From: Brugia malayi
Lineage: Eukaryota > Nematoda > Chromadorea > Rhabditida > Onchocercidae
Assembly (NCBI RefSeq): GCF_000002995.4
Contig: NW_025062475.1
Span: 2,108,001-2,172,000, forward strand
DNA: 64,000 bases
Direction of reading: 5' to 3'
The first letter of the stretch is position 1. Every line of letters starts with the position of its first letter. This document shows positions 36,642 through 49,901 of this stretch, piece by piece. The notes beneath the pieces are model-generated. The model had not been told where the DNA came from. It saw only the letters and a list, made by a program, of their open reading frames with translations, and did not search any database. The translations under genes were made by a program, and so were the position numbers.

Positions 36642-39600
36642 ATGTCCAACAAAGGTTAATTTATTTGTGAAACAAATTCTAGATAGGATTTGGTTTGTGA
36701 TTCAATCATAACTTTATCCTAGTCAGCTTACGGTCATATTAATGGCTAGGATTTATTAATCATTTTAAAACTGAGTTAGAATTTGCACAAAACATTGACC
36801 GTAAGGGAGTTATTGTTAGGCTTAAACCTTTTTTTTTTTTTTTGTTGCCAATTTGTTACCCCAATAAAGTTTTTTTTTTTTTTTTTTTTTTTTGAGCTAT
36901 CTTTTTATGTAAATTTGGAACGCTATAACGGAAAACATGGAAAACATCAATATTGCCTTTATCATGAGCAAAATTGATAGTAGTAGTACGCTAACTTCTT
37001 TACTACTATATTTTCCTTTGGTATCTTTGCTAAAGTGATCTTAAGACGGACGATAAGGAAAATTTTGAATTGCTTACGTCTGTGCATTTTTTGAATGATT
37101 CTTTAACTCGAATTATGATAGGATTGATATTTAAATTTAAAGTAGCTTCGAGCTTGCAGGTGTCGAAACGCAAATTGTGACAAGGAAACGACACCTTGAA
37201 GATGGTAATGAAAACAGTGAAAATGCACTGGGAAATGGAAATAACTTTGACAAAATCGCATTTGGATCAGCGGGTGGTTATGATACGGCAAGTTATTTTT
37301 ATGAGTTCTTCAAAAACACATAGATTTCAGTTATAAACCTTTTTCGTCTTCGATAAACAGCTATGTCATTAACACGATCAACCAATGTAGTTTTCAGGAC
37401 GTATATGGAAGTGTTCGAGGACAACGTAAAAATGATTACTTAACATCAATAAATGCTGGTGATGAGGAGGAGGATGCGGAAGATGAACTGGTTGGCCCGA
37501 TGGCTGCTGCTAAAGCAGCCTATTCAGCTCCGAAGCGCTTTATAGAGGAAGCTGCAAGACATGGACAGGTACCGTTCTTTGTGATCTGCGATATGCTTAT
37601 GATTGCTCTGTTTTTGTATGTTTTTTTCTTTCTGTCTCCATTCAGGGAGATGACCCTTTTGCGGAAACGAGAACCAAGACAATTGCTGAGCGGCAAAGTA
37701 ATTACCAAGCTAGAGCACGTCAACGACAAATTTCTCCTGAAAGAGCAGATATGTTTGGTTTGTGACTTTTGCAATTAACTCACCTTGAATTTGATTTTTC
37801 GGTTTTTTTTTTTTTCCAATAATCTCTCAAAAATAAAGCGATAAGTGATTCCCATCATTTTTTTTTGTTGTTTACCTATTTTTCTTGTTTACTTATTTGT
37901 GGCTATTTTTAGCTGATCAGACACCTGATATTCGGGATCGCTCTTATGCGCAGATCATGAAGGAACAAATGTTACGTGAAGAAACGGTTTGTTATTAAAT
38001 TGAAGTATAAAAAAGAGCTATTGAAGTTAAAAACGGGAAATTTATTGTTTATTCAGAAATATATCTATCGTAATTTATTGTAAACATGCACCAAAATTTC
38101 TATAATGCGATATGTTGCAGGATAAGGTGGAGAAGGAATTGACCAGCAAGGCGAAATCTGGTGAATTGAAAATTACGAAGCCAGCCGCTCCAACGCAGAA
38201 GAGAGGACGTTGGGATGAGACACCAAAAATTGAAGCGCTTGGTGCAGGAGCCCTAACACCTTCTCAAACACCAGGTTCCACGCAGCGGAAGCGTTTGACT
38301 CTTACATCGAATATATCTGCAGCAGCAGCAGAAGTAAGCATTAACAAATCATTCAAGTTAATGATGTTGTACGTTGGTAAATATCGGTAAGGTAATGAAT
38401 TATTTTAGGTTGCAACTCCACGTGTTGCACGCTGGGATGAAACACCAGCTCATGCAGCAGGTGTCGACGCAACTCCTACTTCTGGAGCAAAAGCGTGGGA
38501 TGCGACACCATCAACGCAGACTCCACGTCGAAATCGTTGGGATGAAACTCCACACGGTCTCTTACTTTACAGTTCTTATCTTGACACGAATAATTTCATT
38601 TAAATTTGTAAGAACATACCATTTTGTTTGGAAACCTAAGAGAGAAATATAACTTGTAGAATCTGTGCGTGATGGGATGACTCCGTCGGCAAGAGAGGGA
38701 ATGACTCCAGGTTGGGGAGCGGAGACTCCTCGAGACGCTCGCACATTTGAAGATGTCAAGGTAGCTTTTTAATACAACATCAGTCCACTCTTTATTGATA
38801 TCACTGTTTTGGTTCATCTCTCACGATCATCCTATATTCCCTCCAATGTTAGAATTTTGTTGTATTCAGGAATGTTACATGTAATGTTTACAGATTGAAG
38901 AAACGCCAAGTGAATCTAAACGCCGGTCACGTTGGGACTTAACTCCTTCTGCTGCCACACCGGTTGCTGCAGCTGCAACACCATCAAGTACACATATGGC
39001 TGGCGGTACAACACCATCAGGTTTTACACCAAGCGGAGCAGGAATGACACCATCCATGATGACACCTGGTGGAACAACACCTGTTGGTACGCCTGCAATG
39101 GGACTTAAAACTCCAATAATGCCAATGGTACCGATGACACCTGATCAGATGGCACTTTTCAAATGGGAAAGAGAGATAGATGAAAGGAATAGGTAATCAT
39201 TTCATATTTGAGATATTTTGTTCGTTGAAAAGGAAAGATGGTTGGATTCGCTTTGGTGATGACTGAAACAAAATATAGCAGCAAATTCCTTATGACCGTT
39301 TAACTTCTAGTCGGATCTAAAGAAATCTGTTGCGAAGTAGAGCTGAATGCTTGTTTTACTGATGAAGTAGCTAGGATCAGCAAGTAACAAATTAGTAATC
39401 ACAATTCTCATTTAACATTTAATTTGTAATGTTTAGGATTTTACTGTGAATTGGAAAATCTTTATCATTTTTGTATGTGAAGGAAAAGTAATTTAAGGCC
39501 TTTATCCGACGAAGAATTAGATGCATTGTTCCCACCAGGATATAAGGTGTTGCCACCACCTAACGGCTACATACCACTTCGAACCCCAGGTCGTAAGCTT

Positions 39601-42600
39601 TTAGCAACGCCCACTCCGATGGGGGCAACAGGAACACCAATGGGATTCATCATGCAAGGAACACCTGAACGACCTGGTTTGGCCGACAAAGGTGTTGTTT
39701 ATATGTTGTAACATTGTGACTTTTCAAAAATTTGACTTTTTCTTTTGTGTTTTCTATAAATCAGAATTTTTCGATATACTAATACATCAGTTTTATACAG
39801 TTTCATTTGCTTAGGAAGTGAGGAAACTTGAAATTATAGGTTGAAAAGATTCCTCTTCCAGGTGTTGCTGGATTGATCGATACCCAACCAAAAAATGCAG
39901 AATTGCCTCCACTGAAGCCGGAAGATATTCAATATTTTGATAAACTCTTAATGGAAGTAGACGAGAGTACATTGAGCAAAGAAGAGTTGATTGAGCGTGA
40001 AATTATGACTTATCTTTTAAAAATCAAGAATGGGACACCTCCACAACGAAAATCCGGACTGCGTAAGATTACTGAAAATGCGAGACGTTTTGGAGCTGGA
40101 GCCCTTTTTAATCAAATATTACCTCTTTTAATGTCACCTACACTAGAAGATCAGGAAAGGCATTTGATGGTGAAGGTTCGTACTGTTAATGTCTTATCTA
40201 GTTTAATTAACAGTTGCTAGTATTCGACAGTTCTTTTTGAATTTCTTCATATGTGATATGTGGCAGTGTTTTACTTGGAAATTTCTAGGTGATCGATCGC
40301 GTCTTGTACAAGCTTGATGATCTCGTTCGACCGTATGTCCATAAAATATTGGTCGTTATTGAGCCGTTGTTGATTGATGAAGATTATTACGCACGTGTTG
40401 AAGGAAGAGAAATTATTTCAAATCTTGCAAAGGCAGCTGGTAAGTCATCACTAATTTTTTATGTCAGAGCTTATTCAAATGCAAAGACACTACGCAGTCG
40501 GACGAGTACTTATAGTATTCTTATCCAATTTTATCCAAGTTACTTAAGTAATATTGTTGATTTAATCTAAAGGTTTGGCAACAATGATTTCGACGATGCG
40601 GCCGGATATTGATAATGTTGATGAATATGTACGCAATACAACGGCTCGAGCTTTTGCTGTTGTTGCTTCTGCTCTTGGCATTCCAGCTCTTCTTCCGTTT
40701 CTGAAGGCAGTTTGCAAGAGCAAAAAAAGTTGGCAAGCAAGACATACTGGTGATTTTTTTTTTGTGTGTGAACCTTTTATTTTTTTCTCACACTGATGTT
40801 TGTTCACCGATGTTAAATAGAAAGTTGATGCTATTAAACAGGGAATTACTACCAATAGATTTAAATTTGGTTCTTTTTTCTCATAACAATTGTGCTTTTC
40901 AGGCATTAAGATAGTGCAGCAAATGGCTATACTTATGGGGTGTGCAGTTTTGCCACATCTCCGTTCACTTGTTGAAATTGTTGAAACAGGCCTCGTTGAT
41001 GATCAGCAAAAGGTGATTTTAATAATCTCATTAATATTAATAGTGTTTAGATATTCACATATATGTCCATAGCAAAATGATTAAGCCATTTTTTTGCAAG
41101 TACTATAAAATTTACTGCTGCTTTATATCATATTGAATTTTATTGCTGTGCATAAAATTTTACATTTTCAGTCGTTTTTTAGATTTTACTGAGTTGTTAA
41201 GTAGGCTTTTTAGAAAAAATCATGAGAAAATTTTCAGGTGCGAACAATAACGGCTCTCTGTTTGGCAGCTCTTGCTGAAGCTGCAACTCCATATGGTATC
41301 GAAGCGTTTGACTCCGTTTTGAAGCCACTTTGGAAGGGTATTCGGTCGCATCGTGGGAAAGTCCGTATTTCTGTTATTAAAAACAAATTTTTGGTGCGCT
41401 AGTTTCTAATGGATGCATTATAAGCATTATTTTAGGGTCTTGCTGCTTTTTTAAAGGCGATTGGTTTTCTGATTCCATTGATGGATGCTGAATATGCATC
41501 TTATTATACGCGTGAAGTAATGCTTATACTGATTCGAGAATTTGCTTCTCCCGACGAAGAAATGAAGAAAATTGTGCTGAAGGTTAGTCATACTTTTTTA
41601 CATTTTTAAACACCGGGACGATTTAAGAGATCTGTTGAATTTGTGAATTTGACATTAATAGAGTATTAAATTGATGAATTTTTTAGTCCTAATTATTTTC
41701 ACTATGATCTGTGGGTAGTTTTTGTTATCCCTAATTTTACTGTAAATATTTTTCAGTAATTTATTAAAGCATAAGACAGGAAATTATCTAGTATAGATAT
41801 TCATAGTTCATGTACTGTATTGGAACTTTATGTATTGGAACGTTGTGGTGCTGATTCCATATCATTTCTTTAACTAAATTATTATAGGTGGTGAAGCAGT
41901 GCTGCGCAACGGATGGTGTTGAAGCAGCTTACATTCGTGATGAAATCCTCGCACACTTCTTCAAGGCATTTTGGAATCATCGTATGGCACTTGATCGACG
42001 TAACTACAGGCAGCTGGTCGATACTACTGTGGAAATGGCGCAAAAGGTTTGGCACTTCAACAGTTGATCAGATTATGCATTTGTGATATAATTTTCAGGT
42101 CCATACTGATAACTTTATTTGGATTCTCTGTTATCGAGATGGCTTTTCTAATTTTGATACTGATTGTTATTAGTGATACTCGAGTATTTTTCTTCCTAAC
42201 ATATTAATATTGACCAACTAAATTCAGACCACATGAATTGGCAAAGAAAAATGAGTTTTGTATAGAGAACTTAAATAATGACTGGTATTGGAATATTACA
42301 ATAATATTTTATTTCAAGGTAGGTTCAGCGGAAATGATCGCACGAATAGTAGATGATCTGAAAGATGAAAATGAATTGTATCGGAAGATGGTTATGGAAA
42401 CAATTGAAAATATTGTCTCACTGATGGGAGCTAATGAAATCGATGCACGTTTGGAGGAACAGCTTATAGATGGTATTGTGTATGCCTTTCAAGAGCAAAC
42501 GCAAGAGGTTTGTTCTGCTTCAATATTGCCACTTGGATTTATGAGATCTGCCGTTATTTTATGCTACACTTTTTAGGATGCAGTAATGCTGGACGGATTT

Positions 42601-45600
42601 GGTACAGTTTGTAAAGGTTTGGGTCGGCGTACAAAACCATACCTTCCTCAGATCTGTGGTACTATATTGTGGCGTCTTAATAATAAATCTGCTAAAGTTC
42701 GACAACAGGCTGCTGATTTGGTACGTTTCTGATCATTTTTCTGTTAAAATGATATGAAAGTTGTTGACTATGCTGTGATATTGCTTCTTCTGATTGTTTT
42801 ATCTACACTACTCATTCATTTTGAAAAGATCGTTATACTTCTTCTAAATAAGAAACTCTAAAATGAACAAGAACTTCTGAATCTTATGTATTTTTTCATT
42901 TATAATTATAATGAAATATTGGTGGTTAGTATTGCAGATAGCTAAACTTGCTCCAGTGATGAACATTTGTCAAGAAGAGAAGCTTATGGGGCATTTAGGT
43001 GTTGTTTTATATGAATATCTTGGTGAAGAGTACCCGGAAGTACTGGGATCGATTCTGGGTGCGCTGAAAGCAATTGTTAACGTTATTGGTATGACAAAGA
43101 TGACACCACCAATTAAAGACCTTCTGCCGCGTTTAACGCCAATTCTAAAGAATCGGTACCTGTTTGGCTTTATAAAAATCGTGATTGTTATAATGCATCA
43201 ATTGATGTGTTATGTCGTCGGGACTCTTTCTCTGTTATATCATTTCGATTATTCAGAGTCATTTTATCATTAGTTTAGTGGGATTTTTTTTTTAACAGTT
43301 TTGAATGCTTCAGTTCGTTTTACGTTTGTTAACTGCTTTCTGTTCATTTTCCTAAGTAAAATCAATAGTGAAATCAAAAATCTTCTAGGCATGAAAAAGT
43401 ACAAGAAAACTGTATTGATCTGGTTGGTCGCATTGCTGATCGTGGAAGTGAGTTTGTGTCAGCTCGAGAATGGATGCGTATATGTTTCGAATTATTGGAA
43501 TTACTGAAGGCTCATAAAAAGTCGATTCGTCGTGCAGCAATTAATACTTTTGGATACATTGCAAAGGTTAAACTTGCTTTTTTTTTTTGTTATAAATATG
43601 AAAATCGATCTCAGTCGCCCTTCATCGACACGGTGCACAAAACTCGTAGAACTTATTTTATTCTAAATCCATCCCTTGAAGGCCTCCCCTTTACCTTCTT
43701 GTTTATTCTGCTTAGTATCTTGTTGACGGACGTACGTCCTCCAAAAGGAAGTTTAGGTTTTTCGTCTCCGCTATCTTTAATTTAGGGGCCCACCACCACT
43801 GATGCGGATCGTTGGTATTGCGAGCGGCGTGCACCAAGGTAAGTAACGAATTTGTTTATTGCTTGATTAGGCCTTTACTTGGATAACGGAAATATGTCTC
43901 AACTTTGCGAACGGTTGTTTTGATGCTTTCATTTTGCAAGATTGTCGATTTTGGAAAATATACTTTTTTTTTGATCTAATTTGTTCGAAGATAAAGTAAT
44001 TTTTTACTAAATTCTGAGAAATGTCTAAAACAACCATTAGTGTTTTCTCATTCTACTAGCTAATGAAATTGTGTATTTGCCACCCATGAAGAAAATAGTG
44101 GACTATGAAGGAAAAGAAAGCAAGGTTATGGAGAAATGATGCTCGTCGACTTGTGATGCAAAACTATGCTTTGTACACTTGCATAAAATTTTGATCATAG
44201 TCTTTCATCGTTCAAAGTAGCATGCGTGTATTGTGAAGAGCAAAATCATAGCAATTTTAAGTTGAAATTTTAGTTAAATGTGCAAATGAGACAGTGGAAA
44301 TTGAGCCGAACGTGGATGTACAGCATATGTTCCAGCGGCCGTGTTGGGATCTGTGCGATTTTTGTAGTCATCCAAAAAAAATTTTTAGCAAAAAATCTCA
44401 TGTTACATTTAAATTGAATCCAAAATTTAGAATTTAATTTTGTTTTAATTTCCGATATATTAGGGGATATGAAGCGTAAGTTTGCTTTTATTGAAATTTG
44501 TTGAGTAGAAAAACATTATAGTACGTTTTATTTTGTTCTGCTCTTATTAGTACTCTACATATGTTTATATGTAGTTTATTACGAGTTTTTGCATACAATC
44601 GGAAGAATGGATAAGGTTTTTCTATTTAGATATTAGACCAGTAATTTTTCTCCTGTGGTTATTAGTGTATGTGTTTGCAGGCAATTGGACCTCATGATGT
44701 TTTGGCGACACTTCTTAACAATCTGAAAGTACAAGAACGCCAGCTTCGTGTATGCACTACAGTTGCTATTGCTATTGTCGCTGAAACATGTGCACCTTTT
44801 ACTGTGCTACCAGCTATAATGAATGAGTATCGAGTTCCGGAGATCAACGTACAGAATGGTGTTCTTAAAGCACTGTCCTTCATGTTTGAGGTTTTGTTAT
44901 ATAAATTTATCAAATTTCATTTCTTTCATTTTGAACATTTTGATAATCTATCGCTGCAATTTCTTAACGGAGGCATCACAAAAAGACCTAAAAAAGTACC
45001 CTGAAAATGTATCTTCAGCTCAATTTAGCGTAACGTACAGTGTGTTAAATATTTGCACGTATTAAATTCATATAACTCTATATAGCTTAGTTGATGGATA
45101 AGTAAGTAAAGACTTTATATTCATATTACCAATTAAAGATTTTATATTAATTTTGCATGTCTAATTGTAATGAATTTCTTTAGTACATTGGAGAAATGGC
45201 CAAAGATTATATATACGCAGTTACGCCTCTTTTAGTGGATGCTTTAATGGAGAGGTGGGTCGAAACGTCAACTTTGGAATTTTGTTCATTTTTATGCATA
45301 GAATATCACTTTAATTATTCTGAACTATTGCAGTTTACTGAAAAGTTTATGTTTCTATTTCATGCAAATGTAGTTACTTGCTTTAGTGTTTTGATTAGCA
45401 ATGGTTTAATATATTCATTCCTGAAATTTCAGTTCTATATTTTGAACATATCTAATTCTACATATGCATAGTGTTGAATTTTCTATATAACTTGATTGAT
45501 ATGTTTTACTAAATATACACTGCATTGCAATTTATTTCAGAGATATTGTACATCGACAAATAGCAATGGATGCTGTTGCGCATTTAACTTTAGGCGTTTA

Positions 45601-46147
45601 TGGTTTTGGCTGTGAAGATGCGTTAATCCACATTTTCAATTATGTTTGGCCGAATATGCTTGAAAATTCTCCACATGTAATACAGCGGTAGGTTTTTTCT
45701 TTATTATCAGTGATATTGCTTCTCTTTGCATGTTGAAATTTGATGTATGCAATATTCCAGATTTGTTTTTGCTTGTGATGCAATGCGCGTATCGCTCGGC
45801 CCAATCAAAGTACTGCAGTATTGCCTTCAAGCTCTATGGCATCCAGCAAGAAAAGTCCGCGAACCAATTTGGAAGGTCGTCTTTTTCTCCCTCTGCTATA
45901 AAATATTTAGAAAGTCTTTTTTTTTTTCGGAGAATGAGTTTTTGCCTGCAGTTTTTTAGCAAGTAAAATATGCATAAAACGCTTGATTGGTCTTTCAGCC
46001 GTGGTAGCAGTTTTATTTTACTACAATTTGCAGGTCTTCAACAATTTGATCTTAGGATCTCAAGATGCTTTGGTTTCTGGATACCCGCGAGTACCTAATA
46101 CTGAAAGGAATAATTTTGTGAGATATGAGCTTGATTATGTACTTTAG
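36642..46147 (+). CDS. SF3B1: Splicing factor 3B subunit 1 (SF3B1), 1339 aa
   Basis: Core U2 snRNP protein that holds the branch-site helix during pre-mRNA splicing. 26 coding exons: 36642-36654, 37160-37287, 37398-37568, 37646-37757, 37913-37986, 38121-38333, 38409-38556, 38660-38760, 38894-39192, 39498-39691, 39862-40175, 40289-40439, 40573-40749, 40903-41012, 41238-41360, 41436-41582, 41888-42046, 42319-42507, 42577-42720, 42938-43155, 43389-43566, 44681-44890, 45184-45254, 45541-45687, 45761-45875, 46034-46147. The disordered N-terminus has U2AF-ligand tryptophans in RWDETP-type motifs (W197, W246, W281, W334; also WDATP at 267). HEAT repeats start at about residue 500 and are very close to vertebrate SF3B1, including QARHTGIK and QQKVRT, the equivalents of the tumour-mutated K666 and K700 positions. 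It ends in RYELDYVL, as in the family. Intron 2 has a GC donor (37288). Poly(A) signal candidate at 46636-46641. Confidence 0.96.
43567..44680 (+). other. Long intron 21 of SF3B1 with an exon-like cassette
   Basis: This 1.1-kb intron is longer than most others in the gene, and its first 270 bp is relatively GC-rich. At 43786-43838 a 53-nt GC-rich block lies between a TTTAG acceptor and a strong GTAAGT donor. Including it would shift the frame and reach TGA early in exon 22. No other feature is recognised. Confidence 0.45.
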
Positions 46148-47229
46148 TATTTGTGGTAATGGTCGTACTGATTTCCGAAATAGTCTTTATGCTATTCATT
46201 TTTATGAAAGATTTGGTATAATGAATTTTTTTTTTTTGCAGGTACTTCTCAATGTAGATTATATAAAATTTTTTAAAATTAAATGAGGTGTCCTCATCTA
46301 TTTCAGTTTGAGAAGCTTATATATTACATTCGTTGTTGAAGGGGAGGAGAACTTAGGATGGAAACTACGACAGCAATTATACATGTATATATATTTTTTG
46401 AAACATTGAACTTTAATATATGGTATCCACCTTGATAGTTGTGTATTTTTGTTATTCCAAAATGAAAATCACGGACAACGGCTAAGTTAGAAACATGCAT
46501 TCATTTTGTTCAGAAATTAGTTGTAAGTTAATTCAAGTATAACTCAGTAGCTGTGGCTATTGTGATTTTGTTTTTCATATTTTCTTTTTTTACTTTCTGC
46601 CAACAATCGTCCTAAAGTTGAGATTGTTTTGTTCGAATAAACATTGTGGAAATTTGCTTTTTTCATTTACAAAAAAAAGACAGTGTAAAAATGGCAAACT
46701 GATTTGTTTTCTGATGATAAAATTTAGTCGGATGTTTTCAAAAGATTGAATGTAGTGATGTTATCATTAAAGACATATATGTGGTCTCGAATATCATGGA
46801 CATTGTTCATTTGCCATGCTATGCTGAAGTCGAGAAAGTTTCTGGATTTCTCGAATATTACCAATTTTCTATTAGCCTTCCATTGTTCGACTAAAAGAGA
46901 AAATATGTTGAAATCATGTTGAATAAGTCATTCAATAAATAAAAGATATGGGAGAACATGGATCACTGGAATATGGGAAGAATTGATGGGAAGAAATCAC
47001 TTCGCTGAATCTTAGTAATGATCTACTAACATAAATAAAGAACTACCTGAGAATATATAAAATGACAAAGAGAAAAAAGCATGGAAGGTTTTGCATTAAC
47101 ATATAAGACTCCTGAATCCTAATTTGATATTTTTGAAAAGCTTTTTAAATGTTTTCAACAATTATACAACAACAATAATTTGTGATTTCCAGAATTCCGA
47201 TTAAAGTGTGCTTGCTTAGATGGCTGTAA
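46148..47229. other. Spacer between SF3B1 and DEPDC5
   Basis: About 1.08 kb with no recognised coding exon. It contains the SF3B1 poly(A) signal candidate (46636) and ends in the likely leader acceptor of DEPDC5 (AG at 47191-47192). Confidence 0.6.
46636..46641 (+). terminator. AATAAA poly(A) signal candidate for SF3B1
   Basis: AATAAA lies about 490 bases after the SF3B1 stop codon, and no earlier AATAAA was noticed in the spacer. Variant signals could be used instead. Confidence 0.4.
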
Positions 47230-47249
47230 ATGAAACCAAAACAGGATAA
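47220..47249 (+). promoter_or_regulatory. Upstream ORF overlapping the DEPDC5 start
   Basis: ATG at 47220 opens a nine-codon frame (MAVNETKTG) ending in TAA at 47247-47249. It overlaps the DEPDC5 ATG at 47230 in another frame. If the leader is spliced at 47192, this upstream start would be the first met by scanning ribosomes. If splicing uses the AG at 47218-47219, the ATG would sit right at the 5' end and may be skipped. Confidence 0.45.
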
Positions 47250-49840
47250 CGTATTTCGTGTTTATCTATATAAGAAAGATGATAAGAAATGCAAAGGAAA
47301 GAGATGTGACATCATATTGGTAATTTGATATTTCTTTTATAAACTAGTACATTTAACATAATTAACGAGTGTTTTGTGTAATCATAAAAATACAGGAACT
47401 TAAATTAGCTAAATTTGAATGTTAATGTTACAATTTCATTGCTATTTTCTGATTTTATCATATCATATCAATTTTAAACTTATTTCTGGTATTATTTTAG
47501 ATATGGCCATTTATAACGTTTTATGTGTAAATCAAAAAAAGCAAAATATGCTCATTCATCATTATTTTTTTGTTATAATTTGAAAATTATTTTTATTTGT
47601 AGAGTAATAAAGATCTTCCTGGATTACATTTGGGTGATATATTAGAGATTTCACCATCACTGGATCAGCGATTTTACGTACAACATTTGCATGATGATGT
47701 TGAAAGTGGAACATACAGAGAAAAACGTATTTATATTGAGAAAGCTATTGCCGATATGTTTTCTCTTTCTCAAAATCAGTATGTTACGGTCAAAATTGTG
47801 GAAAAAAAGCAGGTAAAGTAACAAGTCTTTTATTGTAATCCTTTTTTCTTTAACAAAATTATGTTTTAATAAGTTTCTTTCCTTGTTCATCAGCTAATTA
47901 ACTCAGTGTAAATTATTGAGTCTATTGAAAATGACTTTTTTTTACTGGATTTTTATTAAAAATAGCTTGAAATAAAACTAAAATGAAATTGATTTAGGTA
48001 GTGTTGGATAACATCGAGATCACTATCAAAGAACGCTACGTTAGTCGATCTGATATGTGGCGTTATCGTGATTGTCTTATTGATACATGTGCATATGTTG
48101 GAAAGAAAGTAGAATGGTTACTAATCCCATCTACTGTTATTAGTCTTTGGGCAAAGGGTGAAGTTGTAAGCTTTCTATTATTCTGCCAAATAATTTCATA
48201 TGAATTTCATGGTTAATAAGTTTTGTTCCGTGATTATGTTATATTTTTAAAATTTTTCAGTTACAAAAATTGATTTTTATTGATGATTAATTTCATCGAT
48301 CAGAATTTTGTTATGTTTGTGTGTAAAACTTTATTAGCAAAATCTATAATTATTTAACAAAAACGATTCTTTCTGCATTTAACGTAGTGATTTGTGAGTA
48401 ACGAGAAATTATCATCATGTATAATGATGATTGTTGAGAGAAGTGTTAAAAAAAATATAGCTAAATAAATACAAGTGGTGTTTTATTCATTGAAGACAAT
48501 ATATTTAATTTGTATTGTTTATTTTCAGGTGAAAAGTGGTTATATTTCAGAGGATACACGTATAGTGTTTCGTTCAGCAAGCGCTATGGTATTTTGTTAT
48601 AGATTTACTCTTGTTCTTTTTTGAAGTTCATTTTATTTCAACTATTAAATATAGTAATTTTCATATTGTAAGGATACAAAATCATTGTAAGAAAAAATTC
48701 AGATTCTGGTATATATTCAAATGAGTTCAGAAATGTGGGATTTTGATCCATACGGTGATCTTTACTTCGAAAAATGTGTTAATGGTTTTTTTCCACAGTT
48801 GTTTGAACACTGGAATAAGCAGCATTGTGCACATTCAATAACATTTATTGTCACTTCAAGGTTACTTTTATCACCTTAGTTAATTTTATTCCTCTGTGCA
48901 GTACTATAATGTTTTTTTTTTTTTAAAATGTTGGTTGTAAGAGCCTAATCGGGAATTAAATTCAAATCAACTTCTTAAAGGTTCCACTGAGGTACTGATT
49001 TCCACTTCACATTTCAGTGTACCTTGCCAGAAAGGTAAATGATGAGGTAAGAAGGGGTCGTTTCAAAATATGAGAGCAAGTGTGAAGCTGAAATATGTGA
49101 TATTACAGCAGCAGTAATTTTTTTTTTTTTTTTTCAGATGGTACTTTAATGAAGAACTTTTAAACGAAGGAATGAAAGAAAAATTGTGTATAGATTACAG
49201 GGGAAAATATTATCAGGTTTGTTTGCTAGCGCAATTCTTTCATTTTTTAAAAAAAAATCAATCTTGTTACATTTAACTCGAAGTTTTGTGTGGGACATTT
49301 TACCTATTTTACAGGATTTTTATCGTATTATAGTACAAAATCAGCATTACGATGATTGGAGAAATGCTGTTTTATCGAAGGTTTGCAGTTCATTCCATTT
49401 TATTTACGGATATTTTTTCAAAATTACTGAAATTTTTATCTTATTTTGCAGTTGCGATTGGTCTTTAGTACATACAAAAATACCGTGAAGGAGTTCATAT
49501 GCCAACAATTAAATGTTTGTTTTGAATTTTCTTTGTACGTCCTTTACAACTTTGCCAATGTAACTTATCATTTTTAGTAATTGCATAAGTCTAAATTTTT
49601 CATATTAAATTGAATTATATGTGTCTCAGGTAGATACAAATGAAAAAGAGCTTGCTGTGCTTTCAACAGCTGCTGATGGTAATTTTCTACAAGTTCTCAA
49701 TTTATCCATGAATGAATTTAATGTGTACTTTACCAATCGTCGTTTTGAAACTGTCGGACAGCAGGTTGAAGTAGTTTTAATGTTTTATGTTTTTTAATTT
49801 ACTAATTGTCATTTTACTATTAGATTTCATGTTTTTTATA

Positions 49841-49901
<61 letters not shown>

